A stretch of DNA of 64,000 bases, taken from contig NZ_JAVIWQ010000002.1 in the NCBI RefSeq assembly GCF_034313965.1, positions 3,224,001 to 3,288,000 on the forward strand, read 5' to 3'. The notes beneath the pieces were generated by a model. That model made no database searches. It was not told where the DNA came from and worked only from the letters and a program-made list of their open reading frames with translations. Positions 29,154-38,547 of the stretch are shown in pieces. The translations under genes and the position numbers were made by a program. Source of the DNA: Herbaspirillum sp. RTI4. GTDB lineage: Bacteria > Pseudomonadota > Gammaproteobacteria > Burkholderiales > Burkholderiaceae_D. The first letter of the stretch is position 1. Each line of letters begins with the position of its first letter.

Positions 29154-30188
29154 TTAGGGAAGAGCGGCTTTATCGTCCGAATACATTTCTTTTATTTTGA
29201 GAATCTCAGGAAGTGCCCGTTCCAGCGCATCAATCAAGCTCGGATCGAAATGAGTGCCGGCTCCTTTTTTTATTTCTACGATTGCCGCGTCTACCGCCCA
29301 GCCTTCTTTATAGGGCCGCTTGCTGGTGAGTGCGTCAAATACATCGGAAATCGCCACGATGCGACCCGATAGCGGAATTTCTTCGTCTTTGAGTTGTTTT
29401 GGATAACCGCTACCGTCCCATTTCTCATGGTGGGTCAGGGCAACGACGCTGGCAAGCGCGAGCAGAGGGTTGACGGCGTCGCCTAAAATATCGGCACCGA
29501 TTTCAGGATGCTTACGCATGATGGCCCATTCATCTGCATCCAACTTTCCATTCTTTTGCAGAATGCGGTCGGGGATGCCAATTTTTCCTACGTCATGCAT
29601 GGGCGCGACGGTCAATAACATGTCGGCAGAAATATCATCGACACCGTAGGCCAGGGCAATCAGACGAGAATAGTGACTCATCCTGAGAATATGGTTGCCG
29701 GTATATTCGTCTTTATATTCGGAGGCGCACGCCAGTCGGAGGATGATCAGTTTTTGGGTTTGCTCCAGCTCAATTGTGCGTTGACGTACTTGCACTTCGA
29801 GTTCGCGCTTCTGGTCATACAGAGCTAGATGGGTACTGATCCGCGCCAGCACTACGGCAGGACTGATGGGTTTGGTGATGTAATCCACACCACCGACATC
29901 GAAGCCTTTTTTTTCGTCTGCCACATCGTTCATGGCAGTCACGAAAATAATAGGGATTTTTGCCAACCGAAAATCTTTTTTGAGTTCGACGCAGACCTCA
30001 TAACCGTCCATGCCGGGCATCATGATGTCGAGCAAGATGATATCGGGAGGATTGGTTCTTGCCTCCTGCAGCGCCATCGCTCCATCAATAGCAATACGGA
30101 CATCGTAAAAAGGCTCGAGCACATACCGCATTAACTCAAGATTGATTTCCGTATCATCAACAACCAGGACGCTCTGCTTTTCAAGCAT
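29154..30188 (-). CDS. Response regulator with HD-GYP domain, c-di-GMP phosphodiesterase
   Basis: The 344-aa RpfG-like protein has a receiver (VLVVDDTEIN, Asp54 in ILLDIMMPGMDG), a short coiled linker and an HD-GYP domain. The metal ligands are visible in PMHDVGKIGIPD, RKHPEIGADIL and HHEKWDGSGYP, and the tail motif ISDVFDALTSKRPYK is intact, so hydrolysis of cyclic di-GMP is expected. It lies 167 bp upstream of the chemosensory genes on the same strand and is a plausible output for CheA or the hybrid kinase. The 28987-29153 gap shows no gene. Confidence 0.93.
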   Translation of the reverse strand: MLEKQSVLVVDDTEINLELMRYVLEPFYDVRIAIDGAMALQEARTNPPDIILLDIMMPGMDGYEVCVELKKDFRLAKIPIIFVTAMNDVADEKKGFDVGGVDYITKPISPAVVLARISTHLALYDQKRELEVQVRQRTIELEQTQKLIILRLACASEYKDEYTGNHILRMSHYSRLIALAYGVDDISADMLLTVAPMHDVGKIGIPDRILQKNGKLDADEWAIMRKHPEIGADILGDAVNPLLALASVVALTHHEKWDGSGYPKQLKDEEIPLSGRIVAISDVFDALTSKRPYKEGWAVDAAIVEIKKGAGTHFDPSLIDALERALPEILKIKEMYSDDKAALP

Positions 30189-30615
30189 GACAACCTCTTT
30201 TACGGTTATAGCATAAATGGAGCGGCGATGTTCCGTTTCTCACAGAGCAGATATAAACTCGGATAGGCTGTTTAAATAATTACATTTGAGACAATATATT
30301 ATTATCTTTTATTAACTTGTTCGAACCAATTATATCCGCTAAAAACAAAATTTCAATAAAATAATATTTAAAAAAAATAAACAACTATTAAATTCATTTT
30401 AGAAATATTTATAATAAAGAAATATTTTTTATTGATAATATTTATAAAAATTAAATTAATTTTAATTGGTATCTGCATAGCAATATTTTACGAATAATAT
30501 TAAATGACGTAGCGCCAGCTAAAGGTGCGAGACACCAATAATAAATTCCTGAAAAAGTGTGATGCGTTTCGTCAGATCAACGCAAGGAACGCAACCGTGC
30601 TCGCTAAAATACGGC
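30189..30615. promoter_or_regulatory. AT-rich gene-free region upstream of the HD-GYP gene
   Basis: About 30280-30500 is almost pure A and T, strongly unlike the flanks, and no gene with a ribosome-binding site was found. It separates the HD-GYP and chemosensory block from the cobalamin block and probably carries the promoter of the HD-GYP gene. No precise -35/-10 pair is claimed. Confidence 0.45.
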
Positions 30616-30640
30616 AAAAAAAACCGCCATAAGATGGCGG
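30616..30640 (-). terminator. Intrinsic terminator of the cobO-cobQ operon
   Basis: On the minus strand a perfect 7-bp stem CCGCCAT/ATGGCGG with a 3-nt loop is followed by eight T residues, 62 bp past the cobQ stop codon. It marks the end of the minus-strand cobalamin operon. Confidence 0.9.
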
Positions 30641-30702
30641 CGCGCAGCGATAGGAGTGGCGAATCCTTGAATCAGGACTCACCAATCCGATTTAGTTATA
30701 AA

Positions 30703-32145
30703 TCACTTCAATGCCACCAGTGCCGCCAGCAAAGGCTGCACTGCATCGGCAATCTGATCCAGACTCCGTTCACGCAAGGCCGCCAGATCGAGCGGTGCGG
30801 CCGTTTCCAGTCCCGCCCATACCAGCAGAGTTTGCAAAGCAGCCGGGGTATCGAATACGCCGTGCAGATACGTCCCCATCACTTGATCGTCAGCCGAACG
30901 CGCTCCCTCAGAACGACCATCAATATGCATCAATGGCCTTGCCATAGCCGCTCCGTGCGAAGTCCCCATGTGAATTTCGTAGCCGCTAATTTCAGCCTCG
31001 GCAAAAGCGCAGGGACCGCTGACTTGCGCCAGCCGCTTGGTCTGCGTCATTTCGGTGTCGATATCGAGCAAGCCGAAACCGGCGCTATCGCCCGCCGGGC
31101 CTTCCACGCCATGCGGATCGGCAACGCGATTTCCCAGCATTTGAAACCCGCCGCAGATCCCCATCACTTTCCCGCCATAACGCAAATGCTTTAGTAAAGC
31201 GGCATCCCAGCCATGCTTCTTGAGCCAGGCCAGATCAGCGCGTGTATTTTTACTGCCCGGCAAGATAATCAGATCGGCGGCTGGCACCGTCTGCCCGGCG
31301 GCAACAAAACGCAGATCGATTTGCGGATGCGCACGCAGAGCGTCGAAATCGGTGTGATTGCTGATGCGCGGCAATTGCGGCACGACGATGCGGAACGCCC
31401 CATGTCCAGACTGCCCTCCCTGCACCGTATCTTCCGCATCGAGTACCAGTCCTTGCAAATACGGCAGCACCGCCAGCACCGGTTTCCCGGTACGCTGCTC
31501 CAGCCAGTCCAGCCCCGATTGCAGCAAGCCGATATCGCCGCGAAAACGATTGATGACGAAGCCGATAATCCGCGCCTGTTCGCTTTCTGACAGGCAATCC
31601 AGCGTGCCGACGATATGCGCGAACACGCCGCCGCGATCAATATCGGCCACCAGAATCACCGGGCAATCCACGGCCTCGGCAAAACCCATGTTGGCGATAT
31701 CGTGCTGACGCAAATTGATTTCAGCAGGACTGCCTGCGCCCTCCACCACAATGGTCTGGTACTGCTGTTGCAAGCGGTGATAAGAAGCCAGCACCGCCAC
31801 CATTGCCTCTTTTTTATAGTGGTGATAATCGCGTGCATGCATGTCGGCCCGCACCTTGCCATGCACGATGACTTGCGCTCCGGTATCGCTGGAAGGTTTG
31901 AGCAAAATCGGATTCATGTCGCTGTGCGGCGGCACACCGGCGGCCAATGCCTGCAAGGCCTGACCGCGCCCGATTTCTCCACCGTCCACCGTCACTGCGC
32001 TATTGAGCGCCATGTTTTGCGGTTTGAACGGCACCACGGACACGCCCTGCCGCGCCAGCAAGCGACACAACGCCGCTACCAGCGTAGTCTTGCCGGCATC
32101 CGAAGTCGTGCCCTGCACCATCAATGTTGGGTAAGGAAAACTCAT
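30703..32145 (-). CDS. cobQ: Adenosylcobyric acid synthase (glutamine-hydrolysing)
   Basis: The 480-aa enzyme amidates four side chains of adenosylcobyrinate a,c-diamide. [20 protein letters not shown] is the N-terminal nucleotide loop; the glutaminase triad cysteine is in [10 protein letters not shown], and the late HGVFDTP supplies the histidine. ATG at 32145 overlaps the upstream gene stop (ATGA) and has AGGAGG 4 bases upstream. It is the last gene of the cobO-cobB-cobU-cbiB-cobC-cobQ run and is followed by a terminator. Confidence 0.97.
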   Translation of the reverse strand: MSFPYPTLMVQGTTSDAGKTTLVAALCRLLARQGVSVVPFKPQNMALNSAVTVDGGEIGRGQALQALAAGVPPHSDMNPILLKPSSDTGAQVIVHGKVRADMHARDYHHYKKEAMVAVLASYHRLQQQYQTIVVEGAGSPAEINLRQHDIANMGFAEAVDCPVILVADIDRGGVFAHIVGTLDCLSESEQARIIGFVINRFRGDIGLLQSGLDWLEQRTGKPVLAVLPYLQGLVLDAEDTVQGGQSGHGAFRIVVPQLPRISNHTDFDALRAHPQIDLRFVAAGQTVPAADLIILPGSKNTRADLAWLKKHGWDAALLKHLRYGGKVMGICGGFQMLGNRVADPHGVEGPAGDSAGFGLLDIDTEMTQTKRLAQVSGPCAFAEAEISGYEIHMGTSHGAAMARPLMHIDGRSEGARSADDQVMGTYLHGVFDTPAALQTLLVWAGLETAAPLDLAALRERSLDQIADAVQPLLAALVALK

Positions 32146-33125
32146 GCGGCCTCCTGCCATGTCGCCAGCGCGTGGTGCAAACGCTGCCAGGCGTTCTCAT
32201 GGGGCGGCAAGCCCAGACGTACGCCGGTATCGCCGAAGCGTCGCACCCAGATCGCCTGTCGCGCCATGTGTGATTGAAACGCGACTGCCCGCGGCTCCGG
32301 CCACCACTGGAACAGCGCAGTGCCGCTGGAGGCAATCGCATACTGTGCCAGCAAGTCTTGCAAACGCTGTCCAGCTGCCAGCAATTGCGCGCGCATGGTC
32401 TGCTGCCAATCGGCATCGGCCAGGGCCGCGCAGCCTATGCTTTGCGCCGGCCCGCTGACCGTCCACGGCCCCAGCAGTTCGGACAAGGCCGTCAGTATGT
32501 CTTCATGCGCACCGACAAAGCCCAAGCGCAAACCAGCCAGCCCGAAAAATTTACCGACCGAGCGCAATACGATCAGCCCCGGCTGCCCGATATGCTGCGC
32601 CACGCTGATTTCCGGCGTCATGTCGCCGAAAGCTTCATCGACAATCAGCCAGCCGCCGCGCATCGCAAGTTGCTGCGCCCAGTCCAGCAACTGCGCGGGG
32701 GCGACGGTTTCGCCGGTCGGATTATTCGGGTTGCACACCACCACCACATCGCTATCCGCAATCGCCGCGCCCAGATCGGCATACGCCACGCGGCACAAGG
32801 TATGGCCCGCTGCAGCCCAGCAATGGCCGTGTTCGGCATAGGCCGGTGCCGCTACGCTGACCAGTCCCTGCGGTCGCAGACGCGGCAAAGCCTGAATCGC
32901 GGCCTGCGTGCCAGCCACCGGTAACAAATGCGGTGCGCCGTAATAGCGCATGGCGGCAAGCACCAGCGCCGGATCGTTTTCCGGCAGCCTATGCCAGGCA
33001 TCCGGTTCCAGTGCCGGTGCCGGGTAAGCATGCGGGTTAATACCGGTAGACAAATCCAGCCATGCGCTGCGCGGCTGGCCGTAATAGGCCACCGCCGCTA
33101 ATAAATTGCCGCCATGTTCAAGCAT
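32142..33125 (-). CDS. cobC: Threonine-phosphate decarboxylase-like PLP enzyme of B12 synthesis
   Basis: The 327-aa fold-type I PLP enzyme should make (R)-1-amino-2-propanol phosphate, the nucleotide-loop linker. HGGNLLAA at the start, [20 protein letters not shown] and the PLP lysine in [17 protein letters not shown] are visible. It is called cobC in the Pseudomonas naming and cobD in Salmonella; the symbol here follows the former and must not be confused with the phosphatase at 60.3-60.8 kb. It overlaps cobQ by 4 bp. Confidence 0.93.
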   Translation of the reverse strand: MLEHGGNLLAAVAYYGQPRSAWLDLSTGINPHAYPAPALEPDAWHRLPENDPALVLAAMRYYGAPHLLPVAGTQAAIQALPRLRPQGLVSVAAPAYAEHGHCWAAAGHTLCRVAYADLGAAIADSDVVVVCNPNNPTGETVAPAQLLDWAQQLAMRGGWLIVDEAFGDMTPEISVAQHIGQPGLIVLRSVGKFFGLAGLRLGFVGAHEDILTALSELLGPWTVSGPAQSIGCAALADADWQQTMRAQLLAAGQRLQDLLAQYAIASSGTALFQWWPEPRAVAFQSHMARQAIWVRRFGDTGVRLGLPPHENAWQRLHHALATWQEAA

Positions 33126-33173
33126 TCACAATCCCATCCAATTCGTTATTCCAATTACTTTTCAAGTTGCTTT

Positions 33174-34112
33174 TTAAATGATCCAGCCAAGCATGGCTAA
33201 CGCCGCCAGCCACAACGCGGTAGTGCGCGCCACCAGCGTCCAGGCGCGGACGATATCCGCTGCGCACGCTACAGGTCCACTGCCCAGCGGCGGACGCACT
33301 TCCGCTTCGCCGTCGTACACCGCGCTGCCGCCCAGAGCCAGACCCAGCGCACCCGCGCCGGAGGCCATGACCGGCCCGGCGTTAGGACTAGGCCATGCCG
33401 GGGCTTGCGTGCGCCAGCAGTGCAGCGCCAGCCGCGTCTGGCCCAGTACGGCATAGGACAAGGCCGTCAGCCGTGCAGGAATCCAGTTCAGTACATCGTC
33501 GATGCGTGCGGCGACGCGTCCGAACAGGTCGTAACGTGCATTGCGATAACCCCACATTGCATCCAAGGTATTCACCAAACGGAACAACACCGCCCCCGGC
33601 GCACCCGCCACAACAAACCAGAACAGCGTGCCGAACACGGCGTCGTTACCGTTTTCCAGCAGCGATTCCACTGCGGCTTTGCTGAGGTCGGCGGCATCGG
33701 CAGCAGCCGTGTCGCGACTGACGATACGTGCCGTCAGTCGTCGCGCCTCGTCCATATCTCCGGCTTGCAGAGCGGCAAAGATAGGTTGCGTATGATCGCG
33801 CAAGCTGCGCAGACCCAGACATACATACAACAGCAAGGCCTGCAAACTCCACGACAGCCACGTTGGCAAAGTCGCACACAGCCATGTCGTGACAGCCACC
33901 GGTGGAAGCACTGCCAGCATCCATGCAAACATACCGCGCAGCACCCGTATCAGCGGCCTGCCTTGCTGGTTCAGACGATTTTCCAGCAGATTGGCGCAAC
34001 GACCGAATCCGACCAAGGGGTGCCAGCGGCGCGTCTCGCCGAGCAAGGCGTCGAGCAGCACGCCGCCCAGCGCCAGCCACGCCAGCAGCGACAAACTCAG
34101 ACCACTCAACAT
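33174..34112 (-). CDS. cbiB: Adenosylcobinamide-phosphate synthase, membrane protein
   Basis: The 312-aa polytopic inner-membrane protein attaches the aminopropanol phosphate arm to adenosylcobyric acid. ATG at 34112 overlaps the cobU stop codon by 7 bp and is preceded by AAGG 7 bases upstream. The family signatures LLGETRRWHPLVGFG and ENGNDAVFGTLFWFVVAGAPGA are present. It is also called cobD in the Pseudomonas naming. The 48-bp gap before cobC shows no feature. Confidence 0.94.
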   Translation of the reverse strand: MLSGLSLSLLAWLALGGVLLDALLGETRRWHPLVGFGRCANLLENRLNQQGRPLIRVLRGMFAWMLAVLPPVAVTTWLCATLPTWLSWSLQALLLYVCLGLRSLRDHTQPIFAALQAGDMDEARRLTARIVSRDTAAADAADLSKAAVESLLENGNDAVFGTLFWFVVAGAPGAVLFRLVNTLDAMWGYRNARYDLFGRVAARIDDVLNWIPARLTALSYAVLGQTRLALHCWRTQAPAWPSPNAGPVMASGAGALGLALGGSAVYDGEAEVRPPLGSGPVACAADIVRAWTLVARTTALWLAALAMLGWII

Positions 34113-34678
34113 GCTGCACCCTTCATGAGCAGCGGCAGACCGGCAGCGACAAACACCGCCCGTTCGCAAATCGCCGCCACGTCCTGATTAAGTCGGCCCG
34201 CTTCATCGACAAACCAGCGCGACAGCGCCCCTTGCGGCACGATCCCCATACCGACTTCGCCGGATACCAGAATCACCTCGCCTTTGGCTGATGCCAGCGC
34301 GTGCAAAAAAGCCGCGCGTTGTTCTGCAAACGCCGCTGGCGGCTCAATCGCGCCAATCTCGGGATAATCGCGGATTTCGGAAAACAATAAATTGGATAGC
34401 CATACAGTCAGGCAATCGATCAGCAGCACACGCTGCGGCGCGCTCCATTCCGTGATGGCCGCACCCAATGCCAGCGGCGATTCCACCGTACGCCACACAG
34501 CCGGACGACGGGCGCGATGCTGTTCGATGCGCGTCTGCATTTCGCTGTCTCCGGCTTGCGCTGTAGCGAGATAAATCACTTCGCGGCCAGTGACGGCAGC
34601 CAACTGTTCGGCATGCGCGCTCTTGCCGCTGCGGTTGCCGCCGAACACCAACGTGCGGATGAGGGGAATCTGATTCAT
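34106..34678 (-). CDS. cobU: Adenosylcobinamide kinase / guanylyltransferase
   Basis: The 190-aa bifunctional enzyme phosphorylates adenosylcobinamide and then adds GMP. The P-loop LVFGGNRSGKSAHAEQ is at the N-terminus, followed by VIYLATAQAGDSEMQTRI and the conserved VLLIDCLTVWLSNLL. GEVGMGIVPQGALSRWFVDEAGRLNQ is the typical C-terminal block. It lies between cobB (9-bp gap) and cbiB (overlap). It is equivalent to cobP. Confidence 0.96.
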   Translation of the reverse strand: MNQIPLIRTLVFGGNRSGKSAHAEQLAAVTGREVIYLATAQAGDSEMQTRIEQHRARRPAVWRTVESPLALGAAITEWSAPQRVLLIDCLTVWLSNLLFSEIRDYPEIGAIEPPAAFAEQRAAFLHALASAKGEVILVSGEVGMGIVPQGALSRWFVDEAGRLNQDVAAICERAVFVAAGLPLLMKGAAC

Positions 34679-34687
34679 TCGGCGATC

Positions 34688-36013
34688 TCAATAAGATGAC
34701 GGTGGGGAAAACAATTGCGCCGCTGCCTGCGGAGCGGAGGGGAAATAGGCATGCAAATACGTGGCGGTAATACGGCCCTGCCGATATAGCCCTTCCCCGG
34801 CTGAAGTGTTGTGCAGACGCTCGCCATGCGCGACTGCGGTCAGCGGCGTGGTCAGTGTCGAATGATGGAAGGTGTGCGTGCGCAGCGTGCCGCCCGGCAG
34901 TGACAAGGATTGATAACCCAAGCCTTGCAGTCGCGATTGCAAAGTGGCGTGACCGGGCAGCAGGCCAGTCATTGCGGCGCGTTGACCGGCGCGGTCGGTC
35001 AGGCTTTCCAGCAAATACAAAAGGCCACCGCATTCGGCATACAGCGTTTTTCCCTGAGCGATGTGCTGCTGCAAGGCGGCGTGCATGGCACGATTATTTT
35101 GTAGCGTTTGCAAATGCAATTCGGGATATCCGCCCGGTAAATAAACCGCGTCCACGTCGGGCAAGTGCTGGTCGGTCAGCGGCGAGAAATAATGCAGTTG
35201 CGCGCCCATCGCTTGCAGCCAGTCGATATTGGCCGGATACAAAAAAGAAAACGCTGCATCACGCGCAATGCCAATGCGCAGGCCCGCTAACAGCGGTTTC
35301 CTTGCTGGCGAAGGTGCGGCGGAAAACGCCACCGTATCAGGCAAGGCGGCCAGCGCAGTCGTCGACAATGCTGCGGCAACAGCATCGATGCGGGTATCGA
35401 TGTCTTCGATCTCTGCTGCCTGCACTAATCCCAGGTGACGTTCCGGTAAAACAAAATCGGTGCTGCGCGGCAAGCCGCCGCAATACGGCAAACCGGCACC
35501 GCGCATGCCCTGCGCCAGCATTTCCGCATGACGCGGACTGGCAACGGAATTGGCCAGCGCCCCGGCAAAGCGCAATCCAGATCGATGCCGCGCCAGTCCG
35601 GCGGCAATCGCGCCGAAGGTCTGCGCCATGCCACGCGCATCAATCACGGCCAGCACCGGCACATCAAGCAGCAAGGCCAGATCGGCGCTGCTCGGTTGGC
35701 CGTCGTGCAGCCCCATCACGCCTTCGATCAGAATCAGATCGGCATCGGCGGCAGCCTGGTACACCATGTGGCGACAGGCATCGGCACCAGCCAGCCACAG
35801 ATCAAGCTGATACGCGGGATGATCGCCAGCGGCAGCGCGCGCCAGCAACATGGGATCGAGAAAATCGGGGCCGGTTTTGAATACGCGCACCCGTCGTCCC
35901 TGCGCCGCATGATGACGTGCCAGCGCCGCCGTGACGGTGGTCTTGCCCTGATGCGAAGCCGGTGCGCTGACCAACAGGGCCGGCACATGGCGAACAGGAT
36001 GCTGCTCGCTCAA
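34688..36013 (-). CDS. cobB: Cobyrinate a,c-diamide synthase
   Basis: The 441-aa amidotransferase amidates the a and c side chains. The N-terminus has SAPASHQGKTTVTAALAR and VRVFKTGPDFLDP; the glutaminase cysteine is in LYAECGGLLYLLE and the late histidine in THTFHHS. Homologous to CbiA. It overlaps cobO by 4 bp (ATGA) and so is translationally coupled. With either a CbiX or a CobN route, it can act on the cobalt-free or cobalt-containing substrate; the sequence does not decide which. Confidence 0.95.
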   Translation of the reverse strand: MSEQHPVRHVPALLVSAPASHQGKTTVTAALARHHAAQGRRVRVFKTGPDFLDPMLLARAAAGDHPAYQLDLWLAGADACRHMVYQAAADADLILIEGVMGLHDGQPSSADLALLLDVPVLAVIDARGMAQTFGAIAAGLARHRSGLRFAGALANSVASPRHAEMLAQGMRGAGLPYCGGLPRSTDFVLPERHLGLVQAAEIEDIDTRIDAVAAALSTTALAALPDTVAFSAAPSPARKPLLAGLRIGIARDAAFSFLYPANIDWLQAMGAQLHYFSPLTDQHLPDVDAVYLPGGYPELHLQTLQNNRAMHAALQQHIAQGKTLYAECGGLLYLLESLTDRAGQRAAMTGLLPGHATLQSRLQGLGYQSLSLPGGTLRTHTFHHSTLTTPLTAVAHGERLHNTSAGEGLYRQGRITATYLHAYFPSAPQAAAQLFSPPSSY

Positions 36014-36612
36014 AACTCGACACCCTTTTGCGCTTTGATGCCCTGCTCCTTGTACGGGTGTTTGAGCGGACGGATTTCACTGACCAGATCGGCGGCGTCA
36101 ATCAGCGCCTGCGGTGCATGGCGGCCGGTCACAACAATATGCAGCATGGTGCGACGGGCGGCGAAAGCGGCCAGCACTTGTTCGATATCCAGATATCCGT
36201 ATTTCAGCACGATGTTGAGTTCGTCCAGAATCACCATGTCGACGCTGGGATCGGCAATCATGCGCAGTGCGTGTTCCCAACCGGTCGCGGCAGTGCGCAT
36301 GTCGGCCTGACGATCCTGTGTGTCCCAGGTATAGCCTTCGCCGACGACGTGAAATTCACAGTTGGCGTGCCCGCCCAGAATAGTGCGTTCAGCACTGTGC
36401 AAAGCACCCTTGATGAATTGCACTACGCCCAGTTTCATGTCGTGCCCGAGAATGCGCATGCCCATGCCGAACGCTGCGGTCGATTTACCCTTGCCGGTGC
36501 CGGTATAGACGATCAACAATCCTTTTTCATTTTGCGCGGCAGCTTTCTTTTTTTCGAAGCCTTCCTTGTGCCGTTGCGTCATACGTTGATGCGATGCGTC
36601 GTCGGTTTTCAT
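36010..36612 (-). CDS. cobO: Cob(I)yrinic acid a,c-diamide adenosyltransferase
   Basis: The 200-aa CobA/BtuR-type enzyme adds the 5'-deoxyadenosyl ligand to reduced corrinoid. The P-loop LLIVYTGTGKGKSTAAFGMG, GVVQFIKG and VDMVILDELNI are typical. ATG at 36612 has GGAG 7 bases upstream; the longer frame back to 36687 has no such site. It is the first gene of the minus-strand run ending with cobQ, after a plus-strand insert that separates it from cobW. Confidence 0.95.
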   Translation of the reverse strand: MKTDDASHQRMTQRHKEGFEKKKAAAQNEKGLLIVYTGTGKGKSTAAFGMGMRILGHDMKLGVVQFIKGALHSAERTILGGHANCEFHVVGEGYTWDTQDRQADMRTAATGWEHALRMIADPSVDMVILDELNIVLKYGYLDIEQVLAAFAARRTMLHIVVTGRHAPQALIDAADLVSEIRPLKHPYKEQGIKAQKGVEF

Positions 36613-36670
36613 GCACACACTCCAGAAAAAAGTTGTTTCATAACATGTCCGCTTGCGGGGCTTAATTAAG

Positions 36671-37510
36671 ATGGCTATCCCATCCATCTCTGACGGGGAA
36701 ATCTCCGCCTATCCCATGCCCAAAATACCTGCCTCTATTCCTGCCATGCCGCCCTTGAGCCGCGCATCTGCACTCCCGCTTGATACTGCACCCTCTGCAT
36801 CTTCTTCTGCTCCTGTCGCGAAAGAAAGAAGAGGACCGTCGCATAGACCGCTGTTTTTCCACGCCAGACACTATGGCTATAGCGGGTCACTGCCACTTAC
36901 ACGGAAGACCGTAATCGTGACGCCACCGTTTCGCGGCTTGACCAGCGCCTCGCCGGTAGCCGCGGCCAGCCCCTCGGCTGTTCCGGCTTCTGTTTCACCT
37001 GCTATTTCAACGACTATTTCACTTTCTCTTTCGCGCTCGGCTCCAGGTTCCACGCCCCCCTCCATCCCAGCGACAATGTCAATGACAGCGCCCTCAACGA
37101 GCCAGTTGCCGCCTCCCGATGTGCGGGCCTCTTCATCGACGCAGGCAGCGAAAAAGCCTCAACTCTACGTCTCTATCCTCAAAAAAAGCCCGCGCCAGGA
37201 AATCGCTCACCAGCAACAACTCAAACGGCTGGCGAAGCAAGAAGTGTTAAACCATCCCAATAAATACAAATGGCGGATAGCCGCCAGAAACTATAAGGTA
37301 GATGGAAAATTTCCGTTTGTGAAACAGGACGGCAGCGTCGATTTGCTGGCTTATCACTGTCATGTCAATCAACTCTCACCGATGGAAATTAACGCCATAC
37401 AGAATCGGTTAGCCCGGACAACAACAGCGCAATCTGGGCCCGTTGCAAGTGGTAGCCAATCAACACCAGCTCGCTGCCCTGACCCGGCTCCTGTCGCGGA
37501 TCGGGAGTAA
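36671..37510 (+). CDS. Unknown Pro/Ser/Thr-rich protein inserted between cobW and cobO
   Basis: The 279-aa frame starting at ATG 36671 is read against all surrounding genes. Residues 1-165 are low-complexity, rich in Pro, Ser, Thr and Ala. Residues about 165-245 look like a folded basic module (PQLYVSILKKSPRQEIAHQ, WRIAARNYKVDGKFPFVKQ, LLAYHCHVNQLSPMEINAI). No signal peptide or membrane segment is visible. The last 40 codons overlap the cobW 3' end antisense by 122 bp, as if an original stop was lost on insertion. The layout, a disordered N-terminus plus a compact C-terminal module, recalls secreted effectors, but no family is recognised. The ribosome-binding site is weak. Confidence 0.55.
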   Translation: MAIPSISDGEISAYPMPKIPASIPAMPPLSRASALPLDTAPSASSSAPVAKERRGPSHRPLFFHARHYGYSGSLPLTRKTVIVTPPFRGLTSASPVAAASPSAVPASVSPAISTTISLSLSRSAPGSTPPSIPATMSMTAPSTSQLPPPDVRASSSTQAAKKPQLYVSILKKSPRQEIAHQQQLKRLAKQEVLNHPNKYKWRIAARNYKVDGKFPFVKQDGSVDLLAYHCHVNQLSPMEINAIQNRLARTTTAQSGPVASGSQSTPARCPDPAPVADRE

Positions 37511-38537
37511 GCGTGATGCGGGCGCGCACGCCTTGCAGCAAGAGCGCCTGACCGGTATCGCGACAGCGCAGAAAGCCCTTGCTACGTAACAGCGGTGCGC
37601 TGCGCGCAATAGTGGTGAGGGCTTCCTGCACTTGCGCTGCCGATTGCGGTGCATCGCTGCGCAGCGTGAAAGAAAGCCAGCCGGGGTCTTGTTCATGGAA
37701 GTGGCGGTGCGTACTCAGACCATGCGTGTGCGCCGCCATGCCGGAATGGGCGTGTCCGTTAAAGCGCGTCTGGTTTGCCAGCGGTGTGCCATCTGCGGCC
37801 GACACCGGTATGTAAGTGTGCGGATGGGTGCGCTGCGTCGCCTGATGCAAGCGCAAACCCATCGCCAGCCGCACTTCCAGCTTGGCCTGATACGCCAACT
37901 CAAGAAAACGCACGTTGGGTGCCAGCTCACGCACTTGCGCTTCCGCCGCCAGCAAAGCGCTTTCGTCGAGATCGTCGATTTTATTGAGAACTACGACATC
38001 GGCGTATTCCAGCTGCCGGGCGAACAATGCCGTCACTGCCGCATCGGCCTCCATCTGCGCACCGTCAACGGATGCGCCGAAATGCCCGGCCAGCAACAAG
38101 GGCGTGTCGACCACCGCCAGCGTGGCATCCAGCACAAAGAAATCGGCCAGCGCCGGGCCTTGTAACAATTCCATTACTGCCGTCGGCAAGGCCAGTCCAG
38201 AGGTTTCAATCAGCACATGATCGATACCGGCACGGCGCGCCGCAATGGCCTGCATCGCGGGAATGAAGTGTTCATCGCCACCGTAAGCTATCAGGCCATC
38301 GGCGAAATCCTGAATCTGCACATGCGCATCGCCGGCCGCCTGCTCGCGCATCAGGATGCCGTCAATCGCCACATCGCCGAATTCATTGATTAGCAGCGCT
38401 AGTCTGCGCGTCTGGCGGCGTTGCACCAGACCACTGAGCAAGGTGGTTTTTCCCGAACCGAGAAAGCCGGTGATGACCGTCACCGGAATCGGTTGCAGCG
38501 GCGCGGGGGTCGGCAGGGATGTCGGTGTGACTGTCAT
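37389..38537 (-). CDS. cobW: CobW-type GTPase lacking the CxCC motif
   Basis: The 382-aa G3E/COG0523 GTPase is implicated in cobalt delivery during cobalamin synthesis. Walker A GFLGSGKTTLL, LLINEFGDVAIDG, the switch-like ETSGLALP and the guanine motif NKIDDLD are intact. Where family members carry NGCICC followed by a FIPAM-like stretch, this protein reads DGLIAYGGDEHFIPAM, so all three metal-binding cysteines are absent. A His-rich stretch (HAHSGMAAHTHGLSTHRHFHEQ region) precedes the C-terminal CobW domain. ATG at 38537 lies 10 bp after the cobJ-cobK stop. Confidence 0.92.
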   Translation of the reverse strand: MTVTPTSLPTPAPLQPIPVTVITGFLGSGKTTLLSGLVQRRQTRRLALLINEFGDVAIDGILMREQAAGDAHVQIQDFADGLIAYGGDEHFIPAMQAIAARRAGIDHVLIETSGLALPTAVMELLQGPALADFFVLDATLAVVDTPLLLAGHFGASVDGAQMEADAAVTALFARQLEYADVVVLNKIDDLDESALLAAEAQVRELAPNVRFLELAYQAKLEVRLAMGLRLHQATQRTHPHTYIPVSAADGTPLANQTRFNGHAHSGMAAHTHGLSTHRHFHEQDPGWLSFTLRSDAPQSAAQVQEALTTIARSAPLLRSKGFLRCRDTGQALLLQGVRARITLTPDPRQEPGQGSELVLIGYHLQRAQIALLLSGLTDSVWR

Positions 38538-38547
38538 TGTGCTGTGC

